Source: CAVROP01 sp050012175 (GTDB lineage Bacteria > Acidobacteriota > Terriglobia > UBA7540). Taken from it: 64,000 nucleotides of DNA. Below the pieces are notes generated by a model. That model searched no databases and was not told the origin of the DNA. It saw only the letters and a program-made list of their open reading frames with translations. The stretch covers positions 1 to 64,000 of the forward strand of contig JBEKHR010000010.1 of the NCBI GenBank assembly GCA_050012175.1, read 5' to 3'. A program made the translations under genes and the position numbers. Below, in pieces: positions 35,930 to 44,429 of the stretch (the stretch's first letter is position 1; every line of letters starts with the position of its first letter).

Positions 35930-36298
35930 TCATTCGCCGCTTGGGCGCACCGGTTTGGTGAAGCTGGCCAACGCTTCTTCTTCAGTTGGATAGATGTCGA
36001 ACGCCTGCAGTAACCGATGGGTGGAAAGGATGTTATGAATCAGCCGCGGAACATTCACAAGTTTCAGTTGTCCTCCCTCCTTGGTAGTAACTATTACCGA
36101 CTCCACCAACATGCCGATCCCGGTGCTGTCAATGCGCGTCACATTAGCGAGGTCCAGTAGAATGTTGCTCCAATGATTGGCCAGGAACTCCTTTATGAAA
36201 CTGCGCACGCTATCGCACTCAGGGCCGGCGACGATTCTGCCGCTAAGATTCAACACGCGGACACCCTGCACTTCCCTGTGGTCGATTGTCAGTTGCAT
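35930..36298 (-). CDS. STAS-domain anti-anti-sigma factor
   Basis: 122 residues, single STAS domain of the SpoIIAA/RsbV type. The phosphorylation site is in VTRIDSTGIGMLVESV (Ser, in the usual D-S-(S/T)-G context). Opening strand VQGVRVLNLSGRIVAGPE is typical. Such proteins are phosphorylated by an anti-sigma kinase and, when dephosphorylated, sequester it. No RsbW-like kinase or phosphatase is adjacent. The start at 36298 has AAGGAG upstream. The small Cys protein follows in the same transcript. Confidence 0.88.
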   Translation of the reverse strand: MQLTIDHREVQGVRVLNLSGRIVAGPECDSVRSFIKEFLANHWSNILLDLANVTRIDSTGIGMLVESVIVTTKEGGQLKLVNVPRLIHNILSTHRLLQAFDIYPTEEEALASFTKPVRPSGE

Positions 36299-36631
36299 GA
36301 GGGCTGTCTCCTTTGCCCTGTATCTTAGGGCTTGCCAAGAGATATGTCAACGCGAGGAGGGGGTAAGCTATACAGACGGGAAAACTGCGACACCTGCACC
36401 ATTTTTGTGCAACGCAGCAACGCGCTAGCCCGGTCGCGCTTTTGGTGGTGAGTTGCACGCGCGGGCGCGTGGTTGTGTGCGAGCGCAGGCGCGTTGTAGT
36501 GGGGGACGTGATCGGGCTGCGGCGTGGGGGCGTGTGCGAACAGGGCGCGTCGCGGTGTCATTTGGGAGGCGAGAACTGCGATGGAATTGGCGGCGACTCA
36601 TAGAGCGCAGCTTGAACCCAGGGAATAGGCT
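36299..36631. repeat. Long repeat F, copy 1 (upstream of STAS gene, downstream of PEGA gene)
   Basis: From about 36358 the sequence ctatacagacgggaaaactg, then cacctgcaccatttttgtgc, followed by a GC-rich tail, is shared in the same orientation with 38661-38790. The first 60 bases are about 90% identical; the tail is alignable with an extra block in copy 1. The two copies flank the PEGA gene. No gene is recognised here. Confidence 0.65.
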
Positions 36632-38180
36632 CTAGTCCTTTCGGCACTTCTTAGTGTCAAACCCAAATGGTGGGGCGTTATAGTTTGTGCGCTTTAGGAC
36701 AAATCCGCCATGTTCCGACGTCGAAAGCACAGTGTAGGTTCCTTTCATTTCGTCGCTCTGCAACTCCCCGATAAATCGGACGTGGAATTTCTTGCCCTCA
36801 GTCTCAAAAACAACACGGGAGCCGTTGACGCTGCCATTCAAACCTCCGCTTCCAGAAAGCGGTGTTTGGACCGTCGAACAGCCGTAAATGCCCCCATTTT
36901 CCTCCCTAACAGTGATTTCGTAACCAGCCGTGACGCCCAAGGTTTCATTCCGAACCTCGCCTTCAAAGGAACCGGTCATTCCTTGCTCCCCGCTGACCTG
37001 TGCCGTGCCCGCTCCACTCTTTATTGGCTTGATTGCGGATTCCCCAGTCGCAGGTCCTGTCGGCTGCCGCTTTTGAATGTCCGAACCGGGAGGTACGATT
37101 TGAGCTGCCTCATGGGGCTGCGTTGCAGAAACGGGCGGATTGAAAGGAACCTGGACAATGTTCGTGGACTGAGCTGGCACTGGGGTCGCATCATGGGGTT
37201 GCTTCGCAGAAATGGGCGGATTGGAAGGAACCTGGACAATGTTCGTGGACTGAGCTGGCACTGGGGTCGCATCATGGAGCTGCTTCACAGCAATGGGCGG
37301 ATTGGAAGGGACCTGGACAACGTTCGCGGACTGATCCGGCTCCAGGGTCATATCAAGTCTGATATTGCTGCCAGCATCTATGGACACAGTGCGCTGCCAT
37401 TTCTTGAAACCCGGTTTTTCGACCGAGACGCTACGATCTCCGGCTTCAACCCGCAGACTGGACGGTGTGCTACCTTTGTACTTACCGTCCACAGTGATGT
37501 CGGCCCCCTCGGGCGTTGATCTGACCGCCAAAGTCGTTGACTCTGCAGTCGCAGTCGACGACGTCGGTAGCACTCCTGCTTCGGTTGCTGGCTTGGACGC
37601 AAACTTGGCTGGATCGAGGTTCATGTCGCCGTTGATGTAGGCAGTGACCTCTGTACCTTTCGGAATGGTTACGTCTTTGCCGTGCATGAAGAGAAAGAAC
37701 GGAGCTGCAGGCCAAACAATCAAACTTGTGGCGACAATACCGGCAGTCATTCCCCCTGTGTGCCCCCCGCCTTTAACCTCTCTGACCGCACGCAAAGCGG
37801 CCTTCTCACCGTCCACGAGGCGTACGTCGTCAATGTTCACATCGAGTTTTCCACCCCGCGCCATTCTTCGCTTGGACTGGGCCTCAGTTACAGTCCCCCA
37901 AGCGACGCTGCCTTTGGGGATGACGGCAATGCCATCAACCTTGACTTCTTCAAGGACCTCGAAATCCACCTTATCATTGGCCTGTGCGTCTGCCGACGAG
38001 ATTGTCCGCGACAGGCGCAGTTTAATGGGGGTCCCGTCCTCGAGTCGAAAGTCGGGAGGCTTCGCAGCCTGATTTTGGTTTACGGAGGGGGTGGCCGCCT
38101 GGCCCGCTGTCTTGACAGGCTGGCTGGTTATAACTAGGGATGCCGCTAAGGACCACGAGGACGAGGGGCGCGCGGTGCAT
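36632..38180 (-). CDS. Exported PEGA-domain repeat protein with apparent frameshift in its signal peptide
   Basis: About 515 residues. After the export signal comes a beta region (LEDGTPIKLRLSRTISSADA, and DVTIPKGTEVTAYING) resembling acidobacterial surface proteins. A PEGA domain follows (LAVRSTPEGADITVDGKYKG), then three tandem 27-residue Pro-rich repeats (unit around PVPAQSTNIVQVPSNPPI; DNA period 81, about 37110-37350) and a C-terminal beta domain. The ATG at 38180 has a strong GGGGGAGG upstream and reads MHRAPLVLV, but this frame soon stops; the main frame needs a one-base shift near 38153, after which SLAASLVITSQPVKTAG continues a perfect signal peptide. Either a true mutation or a sequence error. 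Lower GC than its neighbours. Confidence 0.7.
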
Positions 38181-38660
38181 GGAATTTCCTCCCCCAAAAT
38201 CTTGTTCACATGGTAGTTCCGCTTGCTCCACAAGTCAAGGCCGAAACCGCCCCACGACCCGCAACTCCAACTGAAGCGTTGAACCCGCTCACTTGCGTGA
38301 TATATACGGTGTGGCGCTAAGAGAGCGCGCAAAAATTCCACATATCGCTGTTTGTGTGCGTCTGATTTTTGACTCCATTCGCTGTTTCGCTAGGGCTCGC
38401 GGTTGGAGCCGCGAGGCTTTTCCTCGTGCCGATGTCGGTGCTGAAGAGCAAGGCCCCCGCATGTGGCAAGCGTCGACCGGCCCCAGGCACCCGACGGCGG
38501 GTTTACCGCAAGCCGTCGCCCGTGTCCCGCGTATAGAGCAAAGAGCCATCCCGGAACCTCCCCTGCTCTCGGAGTCCCTTCACAACAAGGCGCTTAAGCC
38601 AATAGAAGGCTGCCGGGCGCACGTCTTCCGGTAGGCCCTCAAAAAGGGTTTTACGGTTGC
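38181..38660. other. Intergenic region upstream of PEGA gene, possible gene remnant
   Basis: Holds the promoter side of the PEGA gene. On the minus strand 38655-38503 is an open stretch ending in a stop that reads LFEGLPEDVRPAAFYWLKRL and then GRFRDGSLLYTRDTGDGLR. It looks protein-like, but I do not recognise it and it has no start; it may be the tail of a lost gene. Confidence 0.35.
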
Positions 38661-38790
38661 GGGGTAACCTATACAGACTGGAAAACTGCTACACCTGCAC
38701 CATTTTTGTGCACCCGCGGCGACGAGCGCGGGCGCGGCGTAATTGGAGACGGGATCGTGGGCGGGCGTGGGCGCGGGCGACACAGCACGT
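38661..38790. repeat. Long repeat F, copy 2
   Basis: Direct copy of 36358-36550 (see there): taacctatacagactggaaa, then tgcaccatttttgtgca, then a GC-rich stretch with gggcgtgggcgcggg. Together the two copies bracket the PEGA gene as direct repeats about 2.3 kb apart. Confidence 0.65.
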
Positions 38791-38972
38791 GATGAGAGTG
38801 CGCGCGCCTCTCAGAATTTTAGTCTAATTTTGGAGGTTCCGAGCAGGCACGGGGTTGGGCCGTACACTGCGATGGTACGGAGCGGGTATCCACCCTTTTT
38901 CAACCGGTACCTCACGCTATGGACTGTTGACTTTCCAGCGTCACACCAGCAAGATTGGTGGGAGGTGTTGCG

Positions 38973-39653
38973 ATGCAGGCGACGGCGCAATATAGTTCAG
39001 GTCAGCAGAAGCAGGTTAATTTGGATAAGCACCCTGACCGTTGTCCAATTTGTCATCATTGGATTCAAGCTCTGGATACGGGTCCGCATTGGGCCGTTGA
39101 AAACGACCGACTGGAAATCGTCTTCAGGTGTCCCAGACCGCAATGTGAACGTTTCTTCATCGGTCGATATAAAGTCAGGTCCGATGTCAGCCCCCAGACA
39201 GCCAGTTTTGTATTCTCGGAGTCTGTTCCGTTGACTATTGAAACGTCCAAAAGTGACGAGATCATACAGAAAATCTCCGCTGATTTTGTGTCGGTCTATC
39301 GAGAAGCAGAAGAGGCAGAACTTAGGAACCTAAAGTTAATCTGCGGTCCCGGATACAGAAAGGCGCTGGAGTTCTTAATTAAAGACTATGTCATCAGACT
39401 GAATCCCGGCAAAGATGAAGAAATCAAGAGGATGAATCTGGGCAAATGCATTTCGGACTTTGTTAAAAATGACAAAGTGAGAGAGGTTGCGGCGCGCGCC
39501 GTTTGGCTTGGCAACGATGAAGTGCACTATCTCCGCAAATGGGAAGAGAAAGACTTGCAGGACTTAAAGAACCTAATCACGTTGACGGTTCTTTGGATAA
39601 GGATGGAAGAGCTGACGGAAGCCGCGATCAAAGAGATGCCTGCGGGGAGGTGA
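38973..39653 (+). CDS. DUF4145 domain protein
   Basis: A 226-residue soluble protein. An N-terminal zinc-ribbon-like part has DRCPICHHWIQAL and FRCPRPQCERFF (four Cys pairs). The DUF4145 helical domain follows (about 110-215) with CGPGYRKALEFLIKDYVI and VWLGNDEVHYLRKWEEKDL. DUF4145 occurs alone or fused to restriction and other defence proteins; the biochemical role is unclear. GGGAGGTG precedes the ATG at 38973. It is richer in A/T and Lys than neighbouring genes, which with the surrounding repeats suggests acquisition by transfer. Confidence 0.82.
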   Translation: MQATAQYSSGQQKQVNLDKHPDRCPICHHWIQALDTGPHWAVENDRLEIVFRCPRPQCERFFIGRYKVRSDVSPQTASFVFSESVPLTIETSKSDEIIQKISADFVSVYREAEEAELRNLKLICGPGYRKALEFLIKDYVIRLNPGKDEEIKRMNLGKCISDFVKNDKVREVAARAVWLGNDEVHYLRKWEEKDLQDLKNLITLTVLWIRMEELTEAAIKEMPAGR

Positions 39654-39676
39654 ACCTAGACCCCCTAAACTAACCC

Positions 39677-39840
39677 CCACCGCAGCTTGTATCCGTTGCA
39701 GCGTGGTTTGCCGGACCGGTTTACCCTTTCGGATTGCCTCAATGGTGTGCTGGCTCAATCCAGTCGTGCGCATTAGTTCACGCACTCCCCCTCGCTTGGC
39801 GATCTCATCCCTTTCAGACCATGGAAGTGTCCTGTATCTG
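39677..39840 (-). pseudogene. Truncated helix-turn-helix gene fragment next to a REP
   Basis: In one open minus-strand frame: LPWSERDEIAKRGGVRELMR, then TGLSQHTIEAIRKGKPVRQT, then TLQRIQAAVGVSL. This is an XRE-like helix-turn-helix. The frame runs upstream straight into the REP palindrome at 39847-39889, with no start or ribosome binding site except a GTG at 39785. Its downstream frame overlaps the DUF4145 gene antisense. It looks like the C-terminal part of a regulator cut off by the REP/RAYT insertion. Confidence 0.5.
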
Positions 39841-39846
39841 CGGCGG

Positions 39847-39889
39847 GTGGCGCATACGTCCCGACGTTTTTTGTCGGGATGTATGCGCC
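39847..39889. repeat. REP palindrome, left of the RAYT gene
   Basis: ggcgcatacgtcccgacg, a short T-rich loop, then gtcgggatgtatgcgcc: an 18-base-pair stem with one mismatch class. An almost identical palindrome in inverted form lies at 40496-40538 on the other side of the RAYT gene. Confidence 0.85.
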
Positions 39890-39920
39890 CTTCATGCGGA
39901 TGATGCCCCCCGCTGACCCC

Positions 39921-40472
39921 TCACGACACCCTGTCCATTGCCAACAGCGAGAGGTCATGCAGAAAATAGAACCTCCAACTCGACCATGGCCAGTCCCCTG
40001 GCTGCTTCACTAGGCCTCGTTTCACCGGATTGTTGTGCATGTAATTCAATTTCTCCTCGCGCTTCTTTGCCGTCCAGATGTTCATGTCGTAGAACTTTCG
40101 CTGCCACACCCGAAAGTGCGCGTGATGGTGGACCGTGGGAGGCAGAGTGACCCGCGCCAGCATCTTCTGGCACCAGGGAAAGCCAAGGTTTTCCCGGAGG
40201 TTCTTCAGGATAAACAGCGCGGTGCGGTCCTCGAGCTTTTGCATGATCTGGGACGGGTTAGCCTCCGCCGTGGCCCAGAGGAGCGCGTGGAAATGCTCTG
40301 GCATAAGGACGTATCCTACAATCTTGAATCCCAACTCGCGCCGCAGGTCGCCCAAAGCCGCAACCCAATGGTTCCGGAAACGCTCGGAATCAAATAAGCG
40401 CGCACGGCGATAAGTGCTCGTGGTCAAATAGTGCAGGTGATTCAGGCCGTAGTAGTGCTTTAGCTTGGACAC
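39921..40472 (-). CDS. REP-associated tyrosine transposase (RAYT, Y1/HUH family)
   Basis: 183 residues. It carries the HUH-type motif in YVLMPEHFHALLWAT and the later LNYMHNNPVKRGLV and DWPWSSWRFY motifs of TnpA_REP proteins; the catalytic Tyr should lie in the helix before or at this region. It is complete and open with a GTG start and a TATAAT-like box 10 bases upstream. The gene is bracketed by two REP palindromes (39847-39889 and 40496-40538), the standard REPtron layout. RAYTs nick and join REP DNA as single strands. A fossil relative is at 12395-12499. It separates a truncated HTH fragment from the HAD gene. Confidence 0.93.
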   Translation of the reverse strand: MSKLKHYYGLNHLHYLTTSTYRRARLFDSERFRNHWVAALGDLRRELGFKIVGYVLMPEHFHALLWATAEANPSQIMQKLEDRTALFILKNLRENLGFPWCQKMLARVTLPPTVHHHAHFRVWQRKFYDMNIWTAKKREEKLNYMHNNPVKRGLVKQPGDWPWSSWRFYFLHDLSLLAMDRVS

Positions 40473-40495
40473 GGGGAGATTATATCCTTAGTTGG

Positions 40496-40538
40496 GGCGC
40501 ATACATCCCGACAAAAGACGTCGGGACGTATGCGCCAC
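40496..40538. repeat. REP palindrome, right of the RAYT gene
   Basis: ggcgcatacatcccgac, loop aaaaga, cgtcgggacgtatgcgcc. Complementary in orientation to the left REP. It ends about 16 bases from the stop codon of the HAD gene. Confidence 0.85.
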
Positions 40539-40554
40539 CCCGCGAACATCAGCG

Positions 40555-41049
40555 TTAGAAGCGCAACGTTGCTCGAAGCCTGGTCGGCTCAAGCAACAGG
40601 TCGAAGGCATTCACCGCACCGACAACAAGAATGTTTGCAGCCAGAATCGCGTCCAGCGCGCAACCCTCCCCGTTCTCAACCGCAATTGCCACCCCTCCGG
40701 CTTCTTTCACGACTTTCAAGTGCAGCCTGTCGTTATTCCCGTTGCCGAAGGATGCAACGTATCGGGGATTCAGCCCCACGGCATAACGCCGCTTCTGGAC
40801 GTCCTCGTTCTCTCCCTCCAGCCTTCTCCAAACAATCGGCAGGCCTTTCAGCTCTTCTTGCGCTGTCCCGAAGGAATCCGCAGTGACGACGTGAACATCC
40901 ACGAGCTCCGCCAGCCGGAGCAGCCGATCTTTGACACCGGTCACAAGCTTTCCGCCGAAGGCCAAGGTCCCCGTGTAATCGCTCAGGATGGCGTCGATTT
41001 GCACCTTGCCGAATCCGGGAATGTCTAGCGTAATGCCGGGCTTTTTCAT
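40555..41049 (-). CDS. HAD-superfamily hydrolase-like protein
   Basis: 164 residues, small HAD fold without a large cap. Motif I is AILSDYTGTLA, where the DxTGT pattern is like P-type ATPases (DKTGT), which may be why relatives are labelled ATPase P. Motif II is HVVTADS, motif III area GVAIAVENGEG, with FGNGNNDRLHLKVVKEA (motif IV, GNGxND). The substrate is unknown. The start at 41049 has GGAGAC eight bases upstream. Its 3' side abuts the right REP of the RAYT unit. Confidence 0.8.
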   Translation of the reverse strand: MKKPGITLDIPGFGKVQIDAILSDYTGTLAFGGKLVTGVKDRLLRLAELVDVHVVTADSFGTAQEELKGLPIVWRRLEGENEDVQKRRYAVGLNPRYVASFGNGNNDRLHLKVVKEAGGVAIAVENGEGCALDAILAANILVVGAVNAFDLLLEPTRLRATLRF

Positions 41050-41305
41050 GGGTAATGTCTCCGGGAGGAAAATGGATCTTGGCCCTCTTCCAAGGGGAGA
41101 GGGTGGACCGCGATCCCGATGCACTTCATCGGGACGCAGGCCGGGTGAGGGGTCATTCGCACGGCGAGGAGGGACCAGATGGACCAGTATAAAGAAGTAA
41201 CCCCTCACTTGGCTCGCTACGCTCGCCACCCTCTCCCCGAGGGAGAGGGCTGTGTTTCCAACCAAGTTGTTTGGCAGAGGATTGAATGGTTACTTCATGA
41301 CGACT
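41050..41305. repeat. Inverted-repeat element G between HAD and ubiD genes
   Basis: Outer arms 41082-41106 (gccctcttccaaggggagag plus ggtgg) and 41226-41250 are inverted repeats matching at about 22 of 25 bases. An inner pair, gggtgaggggtcatt near 41143 and aacccctcacttggc near 41200, gives a nested stem. The ctctcccc/ggggagag core resembles the middle of element A. Confidence 0.65.
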
Positions 41306-42811
41306 CTATATTTGTTCCCCTGCCCCTGGTCCCCAGCCCCTAGTCCCCAGCCCGAGGCTCGCCCAGATGGCGTCCACCTTTTTCTTCACCGCCGGGTCCA
41401 TCTTGATCTCGTCGGGCCAGGGGCGGGTGAAGCCCTCGGACGGCCATTTTGCGGTCGCATCCACGCCCATCTTGGAGCCGAAACTAGGGAGGCGGGAGGC
41501 GTGCTCGAGCTGGTCCACCGGGCCGAGAGTGAACTGAATATCGCGCTCCGGGTCGATATGGTTGAAAGCTTTCCAGGCCACCTCGCGCAGGTTGTGAACG
41601 TCCACATCGTGGTCTACCACCACAATGCACTTGCTGAACATCGCTCCCGGCAGACCCCAAATGGCGTTCATCACTTTCCGCGCATGTCCTGGATAGCTTT
41701 TGCGAATCGCGATAACCAAGAGATTATGAAATACCCCTTCTGCGGGCATGTGCATATCGACAACTTCAGGCATCTGCTTGCGAAACAAGGGAAGAAAGAT
41801 GCGTTCCACGGCGTAGCCCATCCAATAGTCTTCCATGGGTGGAGGGCCAACGATGGTGGAGACGTAGATTGGGTCGCGGCGTCGCGTCAGGCAGGTAAGA
41901 TGAAACGCCGGGAACCTGTCTTCCAACGAATAGTACCCGGTGTGGTCACCGAAAGGCCCCTCGACACGAATGTCGTCGAGGTCCACAAAGCCTTCCAGCA
42001 CGATTTCCGAGTTGGCAGGCACCTCCAAGTCAACGGTTTGGCATTTGACCAGTTCGACCGGTTCCTTGCGCAGGAAACCCGCGAAGAGGAATTCATCTAA
42101 GTCTTCGGGCAGTGGCAGAATGCCGGAAATCATCGCGACCGGGTCGGCCCCGATCGCCACCGCAACTTCCATGCGACGCCCTTTGCCCTGGCGCTCCAGC
42201 CAGCGGAAATGTTCGGCCCCGCCCTTGTGGATCTGCCAGTGCATGCCGGTGGTCCGGGAATCGTAAACCTGCATGCGGTAGCAGCCCACGTTTCGGCGGC
42301 CGTTCTTGGGACTTTTCGTGATCACCAGCGGGAAGGTGATGAAATGCCCGCCATCCTGCGGCCAGCACTTCATGATCGGCAGACCAGCCAGCGAGGCATT
42401 ATCCGTCTCCACGATTTCCTGCGCGGGGCCGGACTTCACGCTCTTGGGGAAGAACGATCCCAGCTCGGATAGCTTGGGGAGCATGCGCACCTTGTCGAGG
42501 AAACCCTCGGGCGGTTTCATGTCCAACAGGTCTTCGATGCGCCGGGCCACGTCCTCAAGCGAGCTGACCTCCAGCGCCAGTTCCATTCTCCTCTTGGACC
42601 CAAGCATGTTGATGAGAAGTGGCATGGAGTATGCGCTGTTGTTCTCTGCCGAGCGCGGCTTCTCGAATAAGAGTGCGGGTCCTCCAGCCTTGGATACTCG
42701 GTCCGTAATCTCGGTGATCTCCAAATCCACATCTGCTTCCACGGAAATGCGCTTCAGCTCTCCCTCGCGCTCCAAGCGCCTCACGAACTCGTGCAAGTCT
42801 TTGTAAGCCAC
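41306..42811 (-). CDS. ubiD: UbiD family prenyl-FMN-dependent decarboxylase
   Basis: 501 residues, the UbiD length. It decarboxylates aromatic or polyprenyl-hydroxybenzoate-type acids using prenylated FMN made by UbiX. Signatures are PALLFEKPRS, KCWPQDGGHFITFPLVITKS, RMQVYDSRTTGMHWQIHKGG, AVAIGADPVAMISG and VEGPFGDHTGYYS, the last holding the catalytic Glu region. In an Acidobacteriota it could serve the menaquinone (MqnL-like) or ubiquinone-type pathway; aroB and ubiE/menG are 17 kb away. The last 13 codons are read from a ccccagcccctag word array, so the C-terminus is probably not ancestral. Confidence 0.9.
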   Translation of the reverse strand: MAYKDLHEFVRRLEREGELKRISVEADVDLEITEITDRVSKAGGPALLFEKPRSAENNSAYSMPLLINMLGSKRRMELALEVSSLEDVARRIEDLLDMKPPEGFLDKVRMLPKLSELGSFFPKSVKSGPAQEIVETDNASLAGLPIMKCWPQDGGHFITFPLVITKSPKNGRRNVGCYRMQVYDSRTTGMHWQIHKGGAEHFRWLERQGKGRRMEVAVAIGADPVAMISGILPLPEDLDEFLFAGFLRKEPVELVKCQTVDLEVPANSEIVLEGFVDLDDIRVEGPFGDHTGYYSLEDRFPAFHLTCLTRRRDPIYVSTIVGPPPMEDYWMGYAVERIFLPLFRKQMPEVVDMHMPAEGVFHNLLVIAIRKSYPGHARKVMNAIWGLPGAMFSKCIVVVDHDVDVHNLREVAWKAFNHIDPERDIQFTLGPVDQLEHASRLPSFGSKMGVDATAKWPSEGFTRPWPDEIKMDPAVKKKVDAIWASLGLGTRGWGPGAGEQI

Positions 42812-43076
42812 AGGGACTCCTCAACTGGAAATGAAATTGCTTCGTCGTGGAAGCATTACAGATTGCACGGACCAAATCAAGGAGTCCTTGGCGGAGGGTG
42901 GGGGACACAAAGGACAGGAGTCAGGATTCAGGATTCAGGATTCAGGGAAAGAACAAGCAGGACTACCACCAATCTTTCCCCCGGCAGTTAGCAGGTAGGG
43001 AAGGAGCGGGTGCCAGGTGCGGGGCCAATTCAGAATTCAGAATTCACAATTCAGCATCCCCCCCAGCCCCCGTTCT
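42812..43076. repeat. Word arrays between ubiD and the SDR gene
   Basis: The words caggattcaggattcaggat (about 42924) and caattcagaattcagaattc (about 43024) are tandemly repeated. No gene. The SDR gene ends at 43077. Confidence 0.6.
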
Positions 43077-43820
43077 TCAGGGGATCGACTTCCCCCCGTC
43101 CACAACCAACACCTGCCCGGTGATGAAATCGCTCCGCGTGGCGAGAAAAAGGACCATCTCCGCAATGTCTTCGGGGCGGCCGGCCTTCCTGAGCGGAGTA
43201 CCACGGATAATCTTCTCCATCCTTGCATCGCGCCTCTCGCCCGGGAAGAGAATCGTCCCCGGAGCCACGCTGTTCACCTGAATGTGCGGCGCCAGTGCCT
43301 TTGCCAGGGAGCGCGTGAGCGAAATGACGCCCGCCTTTGAGGCGCAGTAGTGGATGTAATCCGGCCATGCCTGAAGCCCGCCGAGAGAAGATATGATAAC
43401 GATCCGGCCGTGGCCCTGGCGCTGCATGATCCGGGCCGCTGCCTGAGCACAGAAAAACGCTCCCTTCAGGTTGATGCCCAGGATTTTGTCCCAATCGTCT
43501 TCGGAGAGCTTGTCCCACTTGACGGGAAAGAAGATGCCCGCGTTGTTGACCAGTAAATCGAGGCGCGCGAGACGTTTCTCGACCGCCCGGAACATCGCCG
43601 CCACCTGTTTGGGCCGGGAAACGTCCGCGCGGGCGACGATGGCCTGGACCCCCAAACTCTCAATCTCTCGCACGGTGGCCTGGGCGCCTTCCTTCGATTC
43701 GTTGTAATGCACCACAACATTGGCCCCGGCGCGCGCCAGGGTCAACGCGATGGCACGACCCATGCGCCTTCCCGCGCCGGTCACTACGGCGACCTGGTCT
43801 CGAAGTGGACGACTGTTCAT
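43077..43820 (-). CDS. Short-chain dehydrogenase/reductase (FabG-like)
   Basis: 247 residues, classical SDR. NAD(P)-binding motif TGAGRRMGRAIALTLARAG near the N-terminus, NNAGI at 92-96, catalytic N117, S144/S145, Y158 and K162 (IIHYCASKAGV-like: YIHYCASKAGVISL), and a C-terminal VDGG strand. Arg/His after the first strand (VVVHYNESKEG) hints at NADP or a ketoacyl-type substrate. Substrate not readable; 3-oxoacyl-ACP reductase is the nearest named relative. Confidence 0.88.
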   Translation of the reverse strand: MNSRPLRDQVAVVTGAGRRMGRAIALTLARAGANVVVHYNESKEGAQATVREIESLGVQAIVARADVSRPKQVAAMFRAVEKRLARLDLLVNNAGIFFPVKWDKLSEDDWDKILGINLKGAFFCAQAAARIMQRQGHGRIVIISSLGGLQAWPDYIHYCASKAGVISLTRSLAKALAPHIQVNSVAPGTILFPGERRDARMEKIIRGTPLRKAGRPEDIAEMVLFLATRSDFITGQVLVVDGGKSIP

Positions 43821-44176
43821 GACGCCTGCATTGATATCACGGCCCAGCAGAATGTCAAGCCTGTTTGTTTCCGTTATAATCCTCAGATTCCGCAGATGAC
43901 ACAGATTAACACCAGTCTTGACTCATCTGCGTCATCGGCGCAATCTGCGGATTTGCTTTTGATCGTCCACCGTATGGGCTCAACTGTCTTGATCTTGAAC
44001 GGTTCGATAATCGTTCGAACCGGCATGATGGCCCCCCTGACAAAGAATTTGTACTTAGCTTAACCCATACAGGGTAGCGAAGACCAGCGCCTGACCCCAG
44101 TGCGATTCCCCCTCCCCCCTCGCAGCGCAATTCCTTGACGCTCCCCCGCCCATCCCCTAGAATCGCAATTTAGGCC
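43821..44176. other. Intergenic region between the SDR and glutaredoxin-like genes
   Basis: Divergent junction. A word array (cagattccgcagatgacaca at about 43885 and its inverted form caatctgcggatttg at about 43940) lies near the SDR side. The rest holds no gene. Confidence 0.5.
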
Positions 44177-44422
44177 ATGAATGACGTGGTGGTTTATTCC
44201 AAGCCCGGCTGCTGCCTGTGCGACGAGGTTAAAGAGAATCTTAAGAGGCTGAAGGCAAGCTACGCTTTCAACTTGCGCGAGGTAAATATCCTCGAAGATC
44301 CCGAAGCTCACGAGAGATTCAAAGAAGAGATTCCCGTAGTCTTCATTAACGGCAAAAAGGCGTTCAAGTACCACTTGGATGAAAAGCAGTTCCTGAAGAA
44401 ACTACAGAGCGCTCGAGGATGA
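44177..44422 (+). CDS. Glutaredoxin-like thiol-redox protein (DUF836 type)
   Basis: 81 residues, thioredoxin fold: strand VVVYSKPGC, active site PGCCLCDEVK (CxxC as CCLC, overlapping), then IPVVFINGKKAFKYHLDEKQ (cis-Pro before VVF). DUF836-type proteins are small disulfide oxidoreductases of unclear partner. The gene lies only 7 bases before bshB1, so both are probably one transcript; a bacilliredoxin-like role with bacillithiol is a reasonable inference, not shown. Confidence 0.8.
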   Translation: MNDVVVYSKPGCCLCDEVKENLKRLKASYAFNLREVNILEDPEAHERFKEEIPVVFINGKKAFKYHLDEKQFLKKLQSARG

Positions 44423-44429
44423 ATCACAA

